Of a stretch of DNA of 64,000 nt, positions 54,458 to 63,616 are shown piece by piece. The stretch spans positions 1-64,000 of the forward strand of contig JAGXNT010000046.1 in assembly GCA_019894765.1 (NCBI GenBank), written 5' to 3'. How positions within the stretch are numbered: the first letter of the stretch is position 1; each line of letters starts with the position of its first letter. Below the pieces are notes generated by a model. The model saw nothing but the letters and a program-made list of their open reading frames with translations. It was not told the origin of the DNA and ran no database searches. The position numbers were made by a program, and so were the translations under genes. This DNA comes from Candidatus Heimdallarchaeota archaeon (GTDB taxonomy: Archaea; Asgardarchaeota; Heimdallarchaeia; JABLTI01).

Positions 54458-55897
54458 TTAATTCTCAAAAATTAGCGTCTTAATGACTACAGGTACTACT
54501 TGTTTACTTGCCATTGGTTCACCTATATCTATATAATCTCCTTCTCTTAATCCGAGTTCGTCGATGGATATGATATTGGATTTCAATTCAGTTTCTCTTT
54601 TCATTACATTCCCAACACTATTACCTATATCATCATTAAAAACTAAAATCAAAGGCATCTCTTTCTTTACAATGGTAGGAACAGCTGAGACAATTCCTTT
54701 CGCAAAAGATTTTAATCTCTCATAAGAAAGGCCAATTGTCTTATGAAAAGATAAAGCAACAGGAGATTCACCTTCCTTCAAATCGATTCTTTTGTATGCC
54801 ATATCAATTGCATGTTTGATTTCCTCTTCAGTTGGGCTATCTTGAGGAAGATAGGGTACTACAACTGGGATATTTCTTATTGGAAATTCATTATCATCTG
54901 TTACTAAAGTGGTTGCACCAGAAACCTGTAAGGAATATTGTCCTGCACCAATTACTGTGGCTCGAATTAATTCTAAAGGTTCATGTAATTTGATTTTAGC
55001 TTTCTGACTTTGTTTTTTGATTTCTTTAGCAACTTCCTTTCCAATATCATGATAGTAATCGTTAGTTTTTCCATACAGATATTCTGCTACTCCTCCGGAA
55101 AAGCTAAAGAGATCAACTTTCCCATCAAAAGTCAATAAAGGAGTCATCATAATTTTCATAGTAACTTGAGAAATATTGTCCTGTTTAGTTATAACCTCAA
55201 TAAGAGCCTTTACCAATCCCTTTGCTATTAATTCCTTATCTTCTTTAGAAATAGGTTTTCCAATTTCTACCTTTATACCAAGATCATCTGCAACAATTTG
55301 TGCTGCATCTTCTATTTTCTCAACGATATTTCCAGAGCCATTGGTTACTAATAATCTTCCACCAACATTTATGCATGCGGTATCAATAATATATCCATCA
55401 GGTGAAATGACTGCAATATTGGAAGTGCCCCCACCTGTATCAATATTCATAATTGTTTTTTTCAATTTCTTAGCTTGAGTAACAGCTCCGCTACCCATAG
55501 CTGCAATAACTGATTCAAAATTAGGTCCTGCTGTTGCGGCTACAAATTTGCCTGCTTCAGCAGCTAATAAGCTGACTATTTTTTCCGCGTTTTTCTTTTT
55601 CGCAGTTTCTCCAGTAACTATTACTGCACCAGTATCAATATCTGTCTTTGTAATTCCAGCACTAGAAAATTCTTTCTGGAAAATTTTAGATAATTCATCA
55701 AAATCAATGGTTTCCTTGTCTATGAGAGGTGTCAAGTAAATCTTTCCACGATAGAGAATTTTGCGATTAACAATCTCAAATTTCTTTGAAGAACGACTCA
55801 TTTGCTTAACAAGATGTAATTTCGAAAAAACCATGTGAGAAGTAGAAGTTCCGACATCTATGCCTACAGAAGTAATAAATAGCTCTTGAACAGTCAT
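54458..55897 (-). CDS. eutA: Ethanolamine ammonia-lyase reactivase EutA
   Basis: A 479-residue member of the EutA family, an ATP-dependent chaperone that exchanges damaged cobalamin on ethanolamine ammonia-lyase (EutBC). The actin-like ATPase motifs are GIDVGTSTSHMVFSKL near residues 12-27 and MNIDTGGGTSNIAVI near 149-163, with FSGGVAEYLYG and the terminal DYIDIGEPM also family-like. No eutB, eutC or other eut gene is in the window, so it is separated from its usual partners or serves another B12 enzyme. The ATG has no strong ribosome site. Confidence 0.88.
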   Translation of the reverse strand: MTVQELFITSVGIDVGTSTSHMVFSKLHLVKQMSRSSKKFEIVNRKILYRGKIYLTPLIDKETIDFDELSKIFQKEFSSAGITKTDIDTGAVIVTGETAKKKNAEKIVSLLAAEAGKFVAATAGPNFESVIAAMGSGAVTQAKKLKKTIMNIDTGGGTSNIAVISPDGYIIDTACINVGGRLLVTNGSGNIVEKIEDAAQIVADDLGIKVEIGKPISKEDKELIAKGLVKALIEVITKQDNISQVTMKIMMTPLLTFDGKVDLFSFSGGVAEYLYGKTNDYYHDIGKEVAKEIKKQSQKAKIKLHEPLELIRATVIGAGQYSLQVSGATTLVTDDNEFPIRNIPVVVPYLPQDSPTEEEIKHAIDMAYKRIDLKEGESPVALSFHKTIGLSYERLKSFAKGIVSAVPTIVKKEMPLILVFNDDIGNSVGNVMKRETELKSNIISIDELGLREGDYIDIGEPMASKQVVPVVIKTLIFEN

Positions 55898-56000
55898 AAT
55901 CCGTTAAATAATTAATTCAATTTTTATCCTTTTCTAACAATATTGAATTAAAAAAAAGATTGAATTTTAAAAACAAGGGTCCTTTTAAAGGGAGGAATGA

Positions 56001-57086
56001 TTAATTTCCTAATCCCATTTCTTTCATCATTTCTTCCTTGCTTTTATGTCCTTGATTTTTAGCGATTCTCTCAAGAGTGCTTTCAATTTTTTCTCGCACT
56101 TCTTGATTGGTTTCATTTTCCAATGATTCAAGGAGTACTTGTATACATTTCTTGGTTTTTGGAACGAGCTGTCCAATTGAAATTGCTGCTGTTTTCCTCA
56201 CACGAATACTTTCATCAACTTTCAAAACATCAAGCAAAGTATTTGATGCTTTTTTATATTGCATAAATCCAAGAGATAAACAGGCCCAATAGCGCACTGT
56301 TTCATCTTCATCTTCAAGTAATTCAATGAATACTTCTGCTGCTCTTTTATCTCCTATTTCTCCTAAAGCATATGCTACTGCTCTGCGTTCAGCAACATTC
56401 TGACTTTTTTGCAAGAGATTAATTAATGGTTCAACTGCTGCTGGATCCTTTAATCTGCCTAAAGCAGTTGCTATTTTCACTGAAACACCGATTCCATTGT
56501 CATTTGCTAATGTATTAATTAGATCTGAAACTATTCGTTTATCTCCTATTTTACCTAATGCTTCAGCTGCTCGACCTCTAACCCAAGCTTCTTGATCATC
56601 CCTTAAAAGCTTTAACAATGGATCAACAGCTTTGGCATCCCCTATCATACCTAAAGCTTGAGCTACATTTTCTCGGATTTCTCCATCTTTATTTTTTAAC
56701 ATCTTTAATAAATCGTCAATTGCTTGTGTTGCTTTCAGTACCCCTAGAGAGCTTGCTACTTCAATTACAATTGAAGGATCTTTTGATGTTTTCAAAGCCT
56801 CTATTAGTGAAGGTATGGCAATTGGGTCTTCAATATTTCCCAGGGATTTTGCTGCTGTCTTCCTAAGCACAGTTAAATGGTCCTTCTGTAAGATTTCATT
56901 TAATAACTCAATACTCTGAGTTATTTTTCCTTTCCCAAGAATTTTAATAGCATTTCTTCGAATTTTCCAATCGGAATCACTTTTGGCAATATCTATCAAA
57001 AAACCTTGAGCTGCTTTTTCTTTTCCTAATAAATCCAATAATTCATCTTCTTTCTTATTTAAAACTAGAAGTCTAGTATCATCCAT
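56001..57086 (-). CDS. HEAT-repeat protein, third paralogue
   Basis: About 361 residues, nearly all PBS-lyase-type HEAT repeats of 30-32 residues. Repeats of the form AVDPLLKLLRDDQEAWVRGRAAEALGKIGD-K are highly regular from residue 40 to 340. Ends with AKNQGHKSKEEMMKEM, like the HEAT protein at 27931-28668. It is a scaffold by fold. Starts possible at ATG 57086, TTG 57095 or ATG 57128; a GGGGATG site favours one of the first two. A stem CCTTTTAAAGG followed by a T-rich tract lies downstream. Confidence 0.82.
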   Translation of the reverse strand: MDDTRLLVLNKKEDELLDLLGKEKAAQGFLIDIAKSDSDWKIRRNAIKILGKGKITQSIELLNEILQKDHLTVLRKTAAKSLGNIEDPIAIPSLIEALKTSKDPSIVIEVASSLGVLKATQAIDDLLKMLKNKDGEIRENVAQALGMIGDAKAVDPLLKLLRDDQEAWVRGRAAEALGKIGDKRIVSDLINTLANDNGIGVSVKIATALGRLKDPAAVEPLINLLQKSQNVAERRAVAYALGEIGDKRAAEVFIELLEDEDETVRYWACLSLGFMQYKKASNTLLDVLKVDESIRVRKTAAISIGQLVPKTKKCIQVLLESLENETNQEVREKIESTLERIAKNQGHKSKEEMMKEMGLGN

Positions 57087-57342
57087 TGTAGTCAAATTTT
57101 CATCCCCATAAATTAGTAAGGAAATCATTCACTTTTAGTACACTGTATCTCAATTGTAAATAATCAATTAATTCAACAAATTTTGTTAAATTCAACAACT
57201 TAGCTCATTTTCATGTTATTTTGAATAAACAATTAACTAACCCTTTTTCATTTTTTCTATTTCTGGGAGAATAACAATGAAATGTTATATTGGAGCAATT
57301 CCTTAAAAGCAGAAAATATGTGAAAAATTCTAAGTGAAACAA

Positions 57343-58122
57343 ATGGAAGTTTTAATTCAAGGAAATTATGAAGGATCAAAGCTATCTGCAGACTCGAAGG
57401 GAATAGCAATTGTTGTTGATGTACTACGAGCAAGCACAACCATTCCTGTGGCAATGTCAAAAGGCATTGAAGTTTTTTTTGTTGCAAAAGAAGTTGAAGA
57501 TGCACGATTAGCTCAAACTGAATTAAATACAATTCTTGTAGGTGAAAGAGGTTGTATAAAACTTCCAGGTTTTGACTTTGGTAATAGTCCAGTAGAAATG
57601 TCTAAACAAACAAAGTTTGAAAATAACATTGCTACTTTTACGTCTTCTACTGGTTCTAGAAGAGTTGTAGAAGCTATTGGATCAAAGATTACAATAATAG
57701 GTTCAATCATAAATGCCAAAGCAGTTGCGGAAAAAGTGATAGAGCTTTCAAAACAATTTTCTGAAGAACTAAAAGTTGTAATAATCCCGACGTTCTCACA
57801 TGGTTCTATTATAGAGTATGAAAACACTGAAGATCAAATTGGATCTCTTTTAATTGCTCGAGAGTTTCTAAAAATGGGTGTTGAATTATCTGTGGAGCTA
57901 AAAGAAGAAATTGCTTTTCTAGAACAAAAAATGAATAAGCAATCTTTAACTAAAATTCTCGAAGAGACAGAACATGGTAAGAAACTAATAAACTTAAAGT
58001 TTACACATGATATCAGCTATTGTAGTCGACTCAATGAGTTAACACAAATTCCAATATCAAGAAACGAAGTATATACATTATCAAGTGGAAACAAAGTAGT
58101 AAAAATGATTTTGGAAAAATAA
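57343..58122 (+). CDS. comB: 2-phosphosulfolactate phosphatase (ComB family)
   Basis: A 259-residue enzyme expected to convert 2-phosphosulfolactate to sulfolactate, the second step of coenzyme M synthesis in methanogens. The family blocks are AIVVDVLRASTTIPVAM, LVGERGCIKLPGFDFGNSP and TFTSSTGSRRVVEAI. ComA and other coenzyme M genes are not in the window. Members occur outside methanogens with uncertain roles. ATG 57343 is preferred over GTG 57334. It is convergent with the DppC-type permease gene. Confidence 0.88.
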   Translation: MEVLIQGNYEGSKLSADSKGIAIVVDVLRASTTIPVAMSKGIEVFFVAKEVEDARLAQTELNTILVGERGCIKLPGFDFGNSPVEMSKQTKFENNIATFTSSTGSRRVVEAIGSKITIIGSIINAKAVAEKVIELSKQFSEELKVVIIPTFSHGSIIEYENTEDQIGSLLIAREFLKMGVELSVELKEEIAFLEQKMNKQSLTKILEETEHGKKLINLKFTHDISYCSRLNELTQIPISRNEVYTLSSGNKVVKMILEK

Positions 58123-58132
58123 TTAATAAATA

Positions 58133-58160
58133 AAGAGAAAGGGGAAGTGGATATTTCCCT
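58133..58160 (-). terminator. Hairpin and pyrimidine tract at the permease gene end
   Basis: AGGGGAA (58140-58146) pairs with TTTCCCT (58154-58160), including one G-T pair, overlapping the permease stop codon. On the minus strand it is followed by TCTCTTTATTTATTAATTATT. It resembles the C/T-tract terminators at 5613 and 45444 but has a shorter C-run. Confidence 0.45.
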
Positions 58161-59214
58161 ATTTTAATTTTGGATCTAAAGCATCCCTAAGTGCATCACC
58201 CATCAGGTTGAAACCTAGCATCGTTACAAAGATCATTAATGCTGGAAACGTCGGCATCCACCAATAAGTTAACAAAACATCTCTGTAAGCTGCAAGATCG
58301 TCACCCCAAGAAACAGCAGTAGGGTCACCAAAACCAAAGAATGCAAGCCCAGTTATGCTCATTATTGTTCCAGCAATTCCAAGGGTTGTAATGATAATTA
58401 TTGGAGACAAAGCATTCGGTAAGATATGTCTAAAGACAATACGAACATCTTTAGCCCCTAAAGCTCGTTCTGCTTCTACAAATTCTCGTGCTTTAAGACT
58501 TAAAACCGTACTCCTAACGATTAAACTTATTCCGCCCCACTGAATCAAACCTAAAATAGTTAGAACAACAATGTAATAGGCGCCCTCAAAATTGAAAATT
58601 CCAATGTCTCTGAAAAGTGACACTGCAAAAATGAAGAGAATAAAATCAGGTAATCCAATGATGATTTCATTTATTCTTTGAACAAAAGTATCAAAAGCTC
58701 CTCCATAGAAACCTGATACTGCTCCTACAACTGTTCCAATCAAAGTAGTGAAGATTTGTCCGACTAATCCCAAAGTCAATGATAGTGGAGTTCCAAAGAT
58801 CATTCTAGAAAAGATGTCATGACCAAGAGCATCAGTTCCAAAAGGATATTGAAGATTGGGGGGAGTAATTTCATCACCTGCAAGAATGTGTTTCGGATGA
58901 GCTATCAAACGGATGTACTTACTTGTTCCTGGGATCCAAATTTCAATGAAGTAATTATGCAAATCCCAAGGATCACCAGATGGATTACTCAAACCAAATA
59001 AAGCATCATATTGCTGTATGAGGAATGCGAAAATAGCAACCAATACAAGAAGAACAACAATGCTGAAACCAATCATTCCAAGAGTATCTTTTCTTATTCT
59101 CCTATAAGTGATTGACCAAAGATTAGAACCCTCAACAAGTCTCAAAGTCTCTAGAATTTCCTCTTCGCGATCAGAATGTTTCGTTATTGATTCTGTTTGT
59201 GATGTTGATTCCAT
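58159..59214 (-). CDS. Dipeptide/oligopeptide ABC transporter permease (DppC/OppC type)
   Basis: A 351-residue inner-membrane permease with an N-terminal cytoplasmic region of about 45 residues (where the DppC-type RRIRKDTLGMIG motif occurs), six helices, and the EAA loop EFVEAERALGAKDVRIVFRHILPNALSP that contacts the ATPase. Such permeases pair with DppB, ATPases and a binding protein, none of which are in the window. It is monocistronic between comB and a short gap, so its partners lie elsewhere. Substrate could be peptides, nickel or sugars. Confidence 0.9.
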   Translation of the reverse strand: MESTSQTESITKHSDREEEILETLRLVEGSNLWSITYRRIRKDTLGMIGFSIVVLLVLVAIFAFLIQQYDALFGLSNPSGDPWDLHNYFIEIWIPGTSKYIRLIAHPKHILAGDEITPPNLQYPFGTDALGHDIFSRMIFGTPLSLTLGLVGQIFTTLIGTVVGAVSGFYGGAFDTFVQRINEIIIGLPDFILFIFAVSLFRDIGIFNFEGAYYIVVLTILGLIQWGGISLIVRSTVLSLKAREFVEAERALGAKDVRIVFRHILPNALSPIIIITTLGIAGTIMSITGLAFFGFGDPTAVSWGDDLAAYRDVLLTYWWMPTFPALMIFVTMLGFNLMGDALRDALDPKLK

Positions 59215-59376
59215 CTGAAAATGCCTGCCTAATCACCAATTTTTGCGTTCACTGATGTCCTAAATATTTTAGCTCCACCTAAAAAGAATATCGCTTCGTA
59301 TGAATATTACTCTTTGAACTTTTCAAGGGAGATTTTTTTAAGCAAATAAGAGATAGAATAACTAGGGAAAGGAAAA

Positions 59377-59634
59377 ATGTCGGAATACTTCAAATTTTTC
59401 TTTGTAAAAGCAGTCGGAAACGGATCCTTATTTGTAGGCCCAAAATATTCTGTGCTAGAGGAATCAAAGGAAAAAGAAGAATTAATGAGCCTTGCACACA
59501 AGACATTAACCGAGGCAGCAATTGATGTCTCTAGGGTAATGCATGACGAGGACTATGGAGAACTGCGATTTTACATCAACAATAAACTCGAAAAAGCATT
59601 AGAAATACTGCACGAAATAGATGATGAATTCTGA
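59377..59634 (+). CDS. Small acidic hypothetical protein
   Basis: An 85-residue protein: a short N-terminal beta-like segment (YFKFFFVKAVGNGSLFVG) and then two helices rich in Glu (EESKEKEELMSLAHKTLTEAAIDVSRVM; NNKLEKALEILHEIDDEF). A GGGAAAGGAAA site precedes the ATG. No family is recognised. It lies just before the minus-strand tRNA-Asn, 10 bp away. Confidence 0.55.
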   Translation: MSEYFKFFFVKAVGNGSLFVGPKYSVLEESKEKEELMSLAHKTLTEAAIDVSRVMHDEDYGELRFYINNKLEKALEILHEIDDEF

Positions 59635-59644
59635 AAAGAAGAAT

Positions 59645-59747
59645 TGGCGCCGGCAACAGGATTTGAACCTGTGACCACTCGGTTTCTGTAGGTCGACTGT
59701 TAGTTAACCTCTAACAGCCGAGAGCTCTACCGCTGAGCTATGCCGGC
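59645..59747 (-). tRNA. tRNA-Asn (GTT) with a 28-nt intron and encoded CCA
   Basis: Mature parts fold into a full cloverleaf: acceptor GCCGGCA/TGCCGGC, D-stem GCTC/GAGC, anticodon stem CTCGG/CCGAG, T-arm ACAGG-TTCAAAT-CCTGT, discriminator G, then genomic CCA (59645-59647). The anticodon loop CTGTTAA gives GTT, so Asn. The intron (59684-59711) lies between positions 37 and 38. It forms a perfect bulge-helix-bulge: central helix CTGT/ACAG, bulges TAG and AAA, inner stem AGGT/ACCT. This is the canonical splice site for the archaeal endonuclease. Confidence 0.95.
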
Positions 59748-59966
59748 ATTTTCTGCGTTTTATTTGCCTTCAAACTTATTTTATATTCTTTTTGGTTGAT
59801 ATGTGATTGGTGAGATTTTCAATGATTATCGATTTTTTTCGGTTCAAAATTTGTTTTACCGTTAAAATAACATATACTTATTATTTTTCTTAATTACTAT
59901 CATATAATTCACACTGATGTGAATTATTCCTATCTATTACTATCAATATGGAGCTATAGAAAAACA

Positions 59967-60332
59967 ATGGTTAAATTAGATAAGATAGGGTTCTTCTCAG
60001 CTTTACTTGGAGGACTCTTTGGTGTAGTAGCTGGTATTTTGAGCTTTGTAAACATCACCATTTTTGAAAAATGGTATCTTAGTGGTAACGGTTTACTTGG
60101 CTGGATTATTGATCCAACTGGTCAAAGCATTATTTGGCCAATAATTTTCATTGCCTTAAGTGCAATTGCCCTTATCATAGGTGCTACAAAATCGTTCTTA
60201 GGTATTCTAGAATTCGACTTAATTATTTGGGGAATTATTCTAGTAATAATTGGCGCACTTGTTTGGGGTATAGCCGGTTGGCTAATTCTATTAGGTGGCA
60301 TCCTAGTTATTATAGCCAAATTTCTGGATTAA
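59967..60332 (+). CDS. Small membrane protein, four helices
   Basis: A 121-residue protein starting MVKLDKIGFFSALLGGLFGVVAG, with helices near 7-29, 48-70, 75-95 and 97-118. It resembles many small archaeal proteins of unknown function with a similar helix pattern. A GTG-initiated extension to 59919 is possible but adds no recognisable feature. It stands alone between tRNA-Asn and the second MFS carrier. Confidence 0.6.
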   Translation: MVKLDKIGFFSALLGGLFGVVAGILSFVNITIFEKWYLSGNGLLGWIIDPTGQSIIWPIIFIALSAIALIIGATKSFLGILEFDLIIWGIILVIIGALVWGIAGWLILLGGILVIIAKFLD

Positions 60333-60476
60333 TAAAAATTTGAAATCAATTCTTTTGATTTCACTCTTTCTTTTTTCTTTATTCATTTTCTAGTTACAAA
60401 TCAAACAGAAAGTTTTTAGTAAAAATTAATTTACTTAATTAGAAATCAATTTGATTATCCCTTTGGTGTTTAATGA

Positions 60477-62174
60477 ATGCCTGATAATGAACCTCTAAGT
60501 GAAGATAAACAAAGTATCTCATCTGTCTCAGAAATAATTGATATATCACATGAAGAGCAAGAAGAGGATTTATCTGATAGTGCATTAGAGGAAATTCCTG
60601 AGCGAGAAAAGCTCTATGGTCGTTCTGTCTTATCAAATTTCAGCTTTGGGATGGTTGATCCATTTTTAACTACTATTGCTGTTGACATGGGAATTTCTGG
60701 AAGTCAAATGGGTTGGTTGAGAGCATTAACAAATCTGCTTGGGAATTTTGTACAACCAGTTTTCGGTTATTTATCTGATACAATACAGAGGCGGACAATT
60801 TTCGTTGCTCTTTCAAACATACTTTACTCCAGTGCATGGATAATATTGTTGTTTGTTAACCAAATATGGATGATTATTCTCATGGCGGGGATAATTTCAT
60901 TAGTCGTATCTATGGGCACTCCTGCTTGGGCAGCTTTACTTGGAGAAGTAGTACCATCGAAAATAAGAGGGAAAATTATTGCGAAAGTGAATTGGTTTTC
61001 CCAATTTTCATATATCGCATCAACGATTCTAGGTGGAATTATCTTAAACTATGTTTTTGGAAATCTGACTATAGGTTCACGAACCATTGAGCTAAATATA
61101 CTACTAACCATCTCGATAGGATTGATAGCAGGTGTAATCTCTGCAATACTAATCATGACTTTCAAAGAAAAGAAAGCTCGAGATAGGGGTCAAAGACTTA
61201 ATGCTTTACTTGATGTAGAAAACCGAAAATTAATGTTAAGTTCAGAAATCATAATTGATGAAGGTCCATGCGTAATTCATGAAGATATAATTATTGATAA
61301 AGATCTACAAAGTATAATCGCAGGCAGTCAAGATGTACTTTGTGTTTCCTCAGAAGACCAATCTAAGAAAAAAATAACTTTGGATTCAACAAAAGAAAAA
61401 CTTCTCACCAAAAAACCATTGAGTCAAAGAGTAACCATGATGTTAAGAAATAAAGGTTTCATGAAATTTACAGTGATTTTTGCCATTCAATCATTTTTCA
61501 TGTCTTATTGTTGGCCACTATTCCCATTAAGACAACGAAGTGATATTGGTGCAAATTTCGTTGAAATTGCTATTTTCTCTGTCGTTATGAGTTTGGCTTC
61601 ACTTTTAACAATTCGAAATGCTGGAAGGATCTCTGATTTAATTGGAAGAAAACCTCAAATTTTCTTAAATCGATTAATCCTAGTTGCCATGCCTTTAGGT
61701 TATATGTTCGCAAGTCAAGTCTGGCATGTAATTCTTATTCATGCAGTAATTTGTATACCACTTGGATTAAACTCAGCGGTTTTGGAGGCATATCTCATTG
61801 ATGTTACACCTGAAGAAGAACGGAGTACATACGTGGGTTTTTACAATATGTTTTGCGGACTTATACTTTTCTTGGGTTCACTTGCTGGTGGATATATGGC
61901 TGATTTCTTGATGGGAGAAATAACAATATTTGGTTATTCACCATTCTTTGCTCAATTCCAAGCGATAACTATTGCGTTCTCAGTTGGATTTGTTGGTCGA
62001 GTATTAACAACAATACCGTTTCTCTTAATTAAAGATGTAAAATCCTTTCCCTATAAATTGAAGGATCTGCCAAGATTAATTTTCAAAAGTAAAAAATTAA
62101 TCGCATTGATAGCATTGGTTTCATTTTTCTTTGGAATCATTTTCATCTATGTAGGTGTCTCAAGTTTCTTATAG
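60477..62174 (+). CDS. Major facilitator superfamily transporter with a long central insert
   Basis: A 565-residue transporter. The N-terminal 45 residues are acidic. About 12 helices are split into two halves, with the MFS loop VFGYLSDTIQRRTIFVAL after helix 2 and RISDLIGRKPQ after helix 8. A cytoplasmic insert of about 95 residues (around residues 225-320) links the halves and is longer than usual, with a repeated I-I-I-D-E / I-I-I-D-K pattern. It is a paralogue of the carrier at 11732-13009. A GGTG site precedes the ATG. Substrate unknown. Confidence 0.87.
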   Translation: MPDNEPLSEDKQSISSVSEIIDISHEEQEEDLSDSALEEIPEREKLYGRSVLSNFSFGMVDPFLTTIAVDMGISGSQMGWLRALTNLLGNFVQPVFGYLSDTIQRRTIFVALSNILYSSAWIILLFVNQIWMIILMAGIISLVVSMGTPAWAALLGEVVPSKIRGKIIAKVNWFSQFSYIASTILGGIILNYVFGNLTIGSRTIELNILLTISIGLIAGVISAILIMTFKEKKARDRGQRLNALLDVENRKLMLSSEIIIDEGPCVIHEDIIIDKDLQSIIAGSQDVLCVSSEDQSKKKITLDSTKEKLLTKKPLSQRVTMMLRNKGFMKFTVIFAIQSFFMSYCWPLFPLRQRSDIGANFVEIAIFSVVMSLASLLTIRNAGRISDLIGRKPQIFLNRLILVAMPLGYMFASQVWHVILIHAVICIPLGLNSAVLEAYLIDVTPEEERSTYVGFYNMFCGLILFLGSLAGGYMADFLMGEITIFGYSPFFAQFQAITIAFSVGFVGRVLTTIPFLLIKDVKSFPYKLKDLPRLIFKSKKLIALIALVSFFFGIIFIYVGVSSFL

Positions 62175-62367
62175 TACATTTCTAAACCGCACAATTAATA
62201 TTTGCAGTGAAAAAAAGCTATTTTAATACTCAAACGAAGTATTATTTGGATATTAGATAAGGTTTCTAATATCTTGTTATTAACAAAAAGTGAGCAAAAA
62301 TTTCCTAGAATATACGGAAAATTTTGTCATAAGACTTTAAAACAATAGCACTAAGTAATATTATACC

Positions 62368-62386
62368 TATAACAAATATTGTTATA
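62368..62386. promoter_or_regulatory. 19-bp inverted repeat upstream of the Ala/Thr-linker gene
   Basis: TATAACAA-ATA-TTGTTATA is a perfect 8-bp inverted repeat with a 3-bp spacer, ending 26 bp before the TTG start at 62413. It overlaps the place where a TATA box should lie, so it could be operator and promoter at once. The rest of the 62175-62412 gap is AT-rich without a gene. Confidence 0.4.
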
Positions 62387-62412
62387 TTAATTTAGTCGGA
62401 GTTGTAAAATTA

Positions 62413-63144
62413 TTGTCTGCCAGGGTACCATTAAAAGATATAGTTCTTAATTGCAAAGGCTGTAATAAAGATATCAATATACCCATCTATGTAGACGATC
62501 TTAAAACCCAGGTGGGTGGGTTATGGCAAGTATCATTCTTGCATGATGATCATGTAATTACTTTACTTTTAGATAAAAATCTAGCTTTAAGACAACATCG
62601 TTCATCTACAATCGCACGAACAAGCAGAGAAGAAGTATCTGCAAGGACTTCCGCTAGCGCAACCGCTCAAGCCGCATCAACAGCAGCAGCTGCAACAGCA
62701 ACTCCCAGTCCTAGAGCAGAAGCAAGAGCAAGTATAACTCTTATGCTTAAAACCTTCGGAAATAATCTCGAGTATGTCATGAAGCCATGTATGACAGGCG
62801 AAACTGTTGTTGTGGTTGGTGATTTAGCTCTCATGGAAATCGCAATTGCTACTTTGAAGATGTTTGTTCACAAGAAAGAATTACGAATTTGTTGGTATAC
62901 AGAAACTTTTGTTGATCCTAGAGATTATGATATTATTGGAATCGCTCCAGGATTACAAGATTACTACGAATCTGAAGTTACTCTAGATATCGATCAAAAG
63001 AAAGTCGTCAATGGTGAAGAATGCGATTATTGCCGAAAGGTCCTCAAAGGTTTAGATAAAATGAACGAAACCAAAGCAGCAAATGAGCTAAAAGACCGAA
63101 TTAAAAATGTTTATCGAAGTTTATTATGGATGCATCAAATTTAG
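62413..63144 (+). CDS. Two-domain hypothetical protein with Ala/Thr-rich linker
   Basis: A 243-residue soluble protein. Residues 1-60 are beta-rich and start with a Cys pair (LNCKGCNKDINIPIY). Residues 64-105 are a low-complexity linker of Ala, Ser, Thr and Arg (for example ATAQAASTAAAATATP) encoded by more GC-rich codons than its surroundings. Residues 108-243 form an alpha/beta domain with an additional EECDYCRKVL motif. A GGAG site precedes the TTG start. No family is recognised. A perfect inverted repeat lies just upstream. Confidence 0.6.
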   Translation: MSARVPLKDIVLNCKGCNKDINIPIYVDDLKTQVGGLWQVSFLHDDHVITLLLDKNLALRQHRSSTIARTSREEVSARTSASATAQAASTAAAATATPSPRAEARASITLMLKTFGNNLEYVMKPCMTGETVVVVGDLALMEIAIATLKMFVHKKELRICWYTETFVDPRDYDIIGIAPGLQDYYESEVTLDIDQKKVVNGEECDYCRKVLKGLDKMNETKAANELKDRIKNVYRSLLWMHQI

Positions 63145-63314
63145 CTGAAGAAGAAAGCTTGTTTGGTGTTCTTCCATGTTACTTTTATTTTTTTGTTTAT
63201 ATATGCAGACCTAGTTGTAAATAGCAATAATTTATCAATCTAAAAAACAACCAATTAGCTAATATATAATAAAAACTTAAATGCATTTTGAAGAGTTTAA
63301 TTATTGTGAGGAAG

Positions 63315-63599
63315 ATGAAAGAAGAAGTAAAGGAACTGAAAACATCAGTTGTAGCCACAAAGTCGAAGGGTAAACACCTTAATTTATTCCTAATGTATGC
63401 TACTTATATTGTTGTTTTTGTTATAATTGCATTTTTCTTGATGCTTTCATTTTTCTCAATTGAGGGCAAAGTTGTCCTGGGTGATATGTGGCCGTTCATT
63501 TTCATCGTTGTTGTTTTAATCCTTTGTAGTCTTGTAATTATTGAACGAGTAAGAACAGAAAGTAAGAGAACAGTACAGAGAGATATGCGTAGATTGTAA
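63315..63599 (+). CDS. Two-helix small membrane protein
   Basis: About 94 residues. A soluble Lys/Glu-rich N-terminus (MKEEVKELKTSVV) precedes two helices (LFLMYATYIVVFVIIAFFLML and MWPFIFIVVVLILCSLVII) and a basic tail. ATG 63315 is chosen because a GTGAGGA site and a TATA-like AATATATAATAA lie upstream; GTG 63306 and TTG 63288 are other options. It is the first of at least three tightly linked membrane genes. Confidence 0.6.
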   Translation: MKEEVKELKTSVVATKSKGKHLNLFLMYATYIVVFVIIAFFLMLSFFSIEGKVVLGDMWPFIFIVVVLILCSLVIIERVRTESKRTVQRDMRRL

Positions 63600-63616
63600 A
63601 GAAGGTGAATTTGTAA

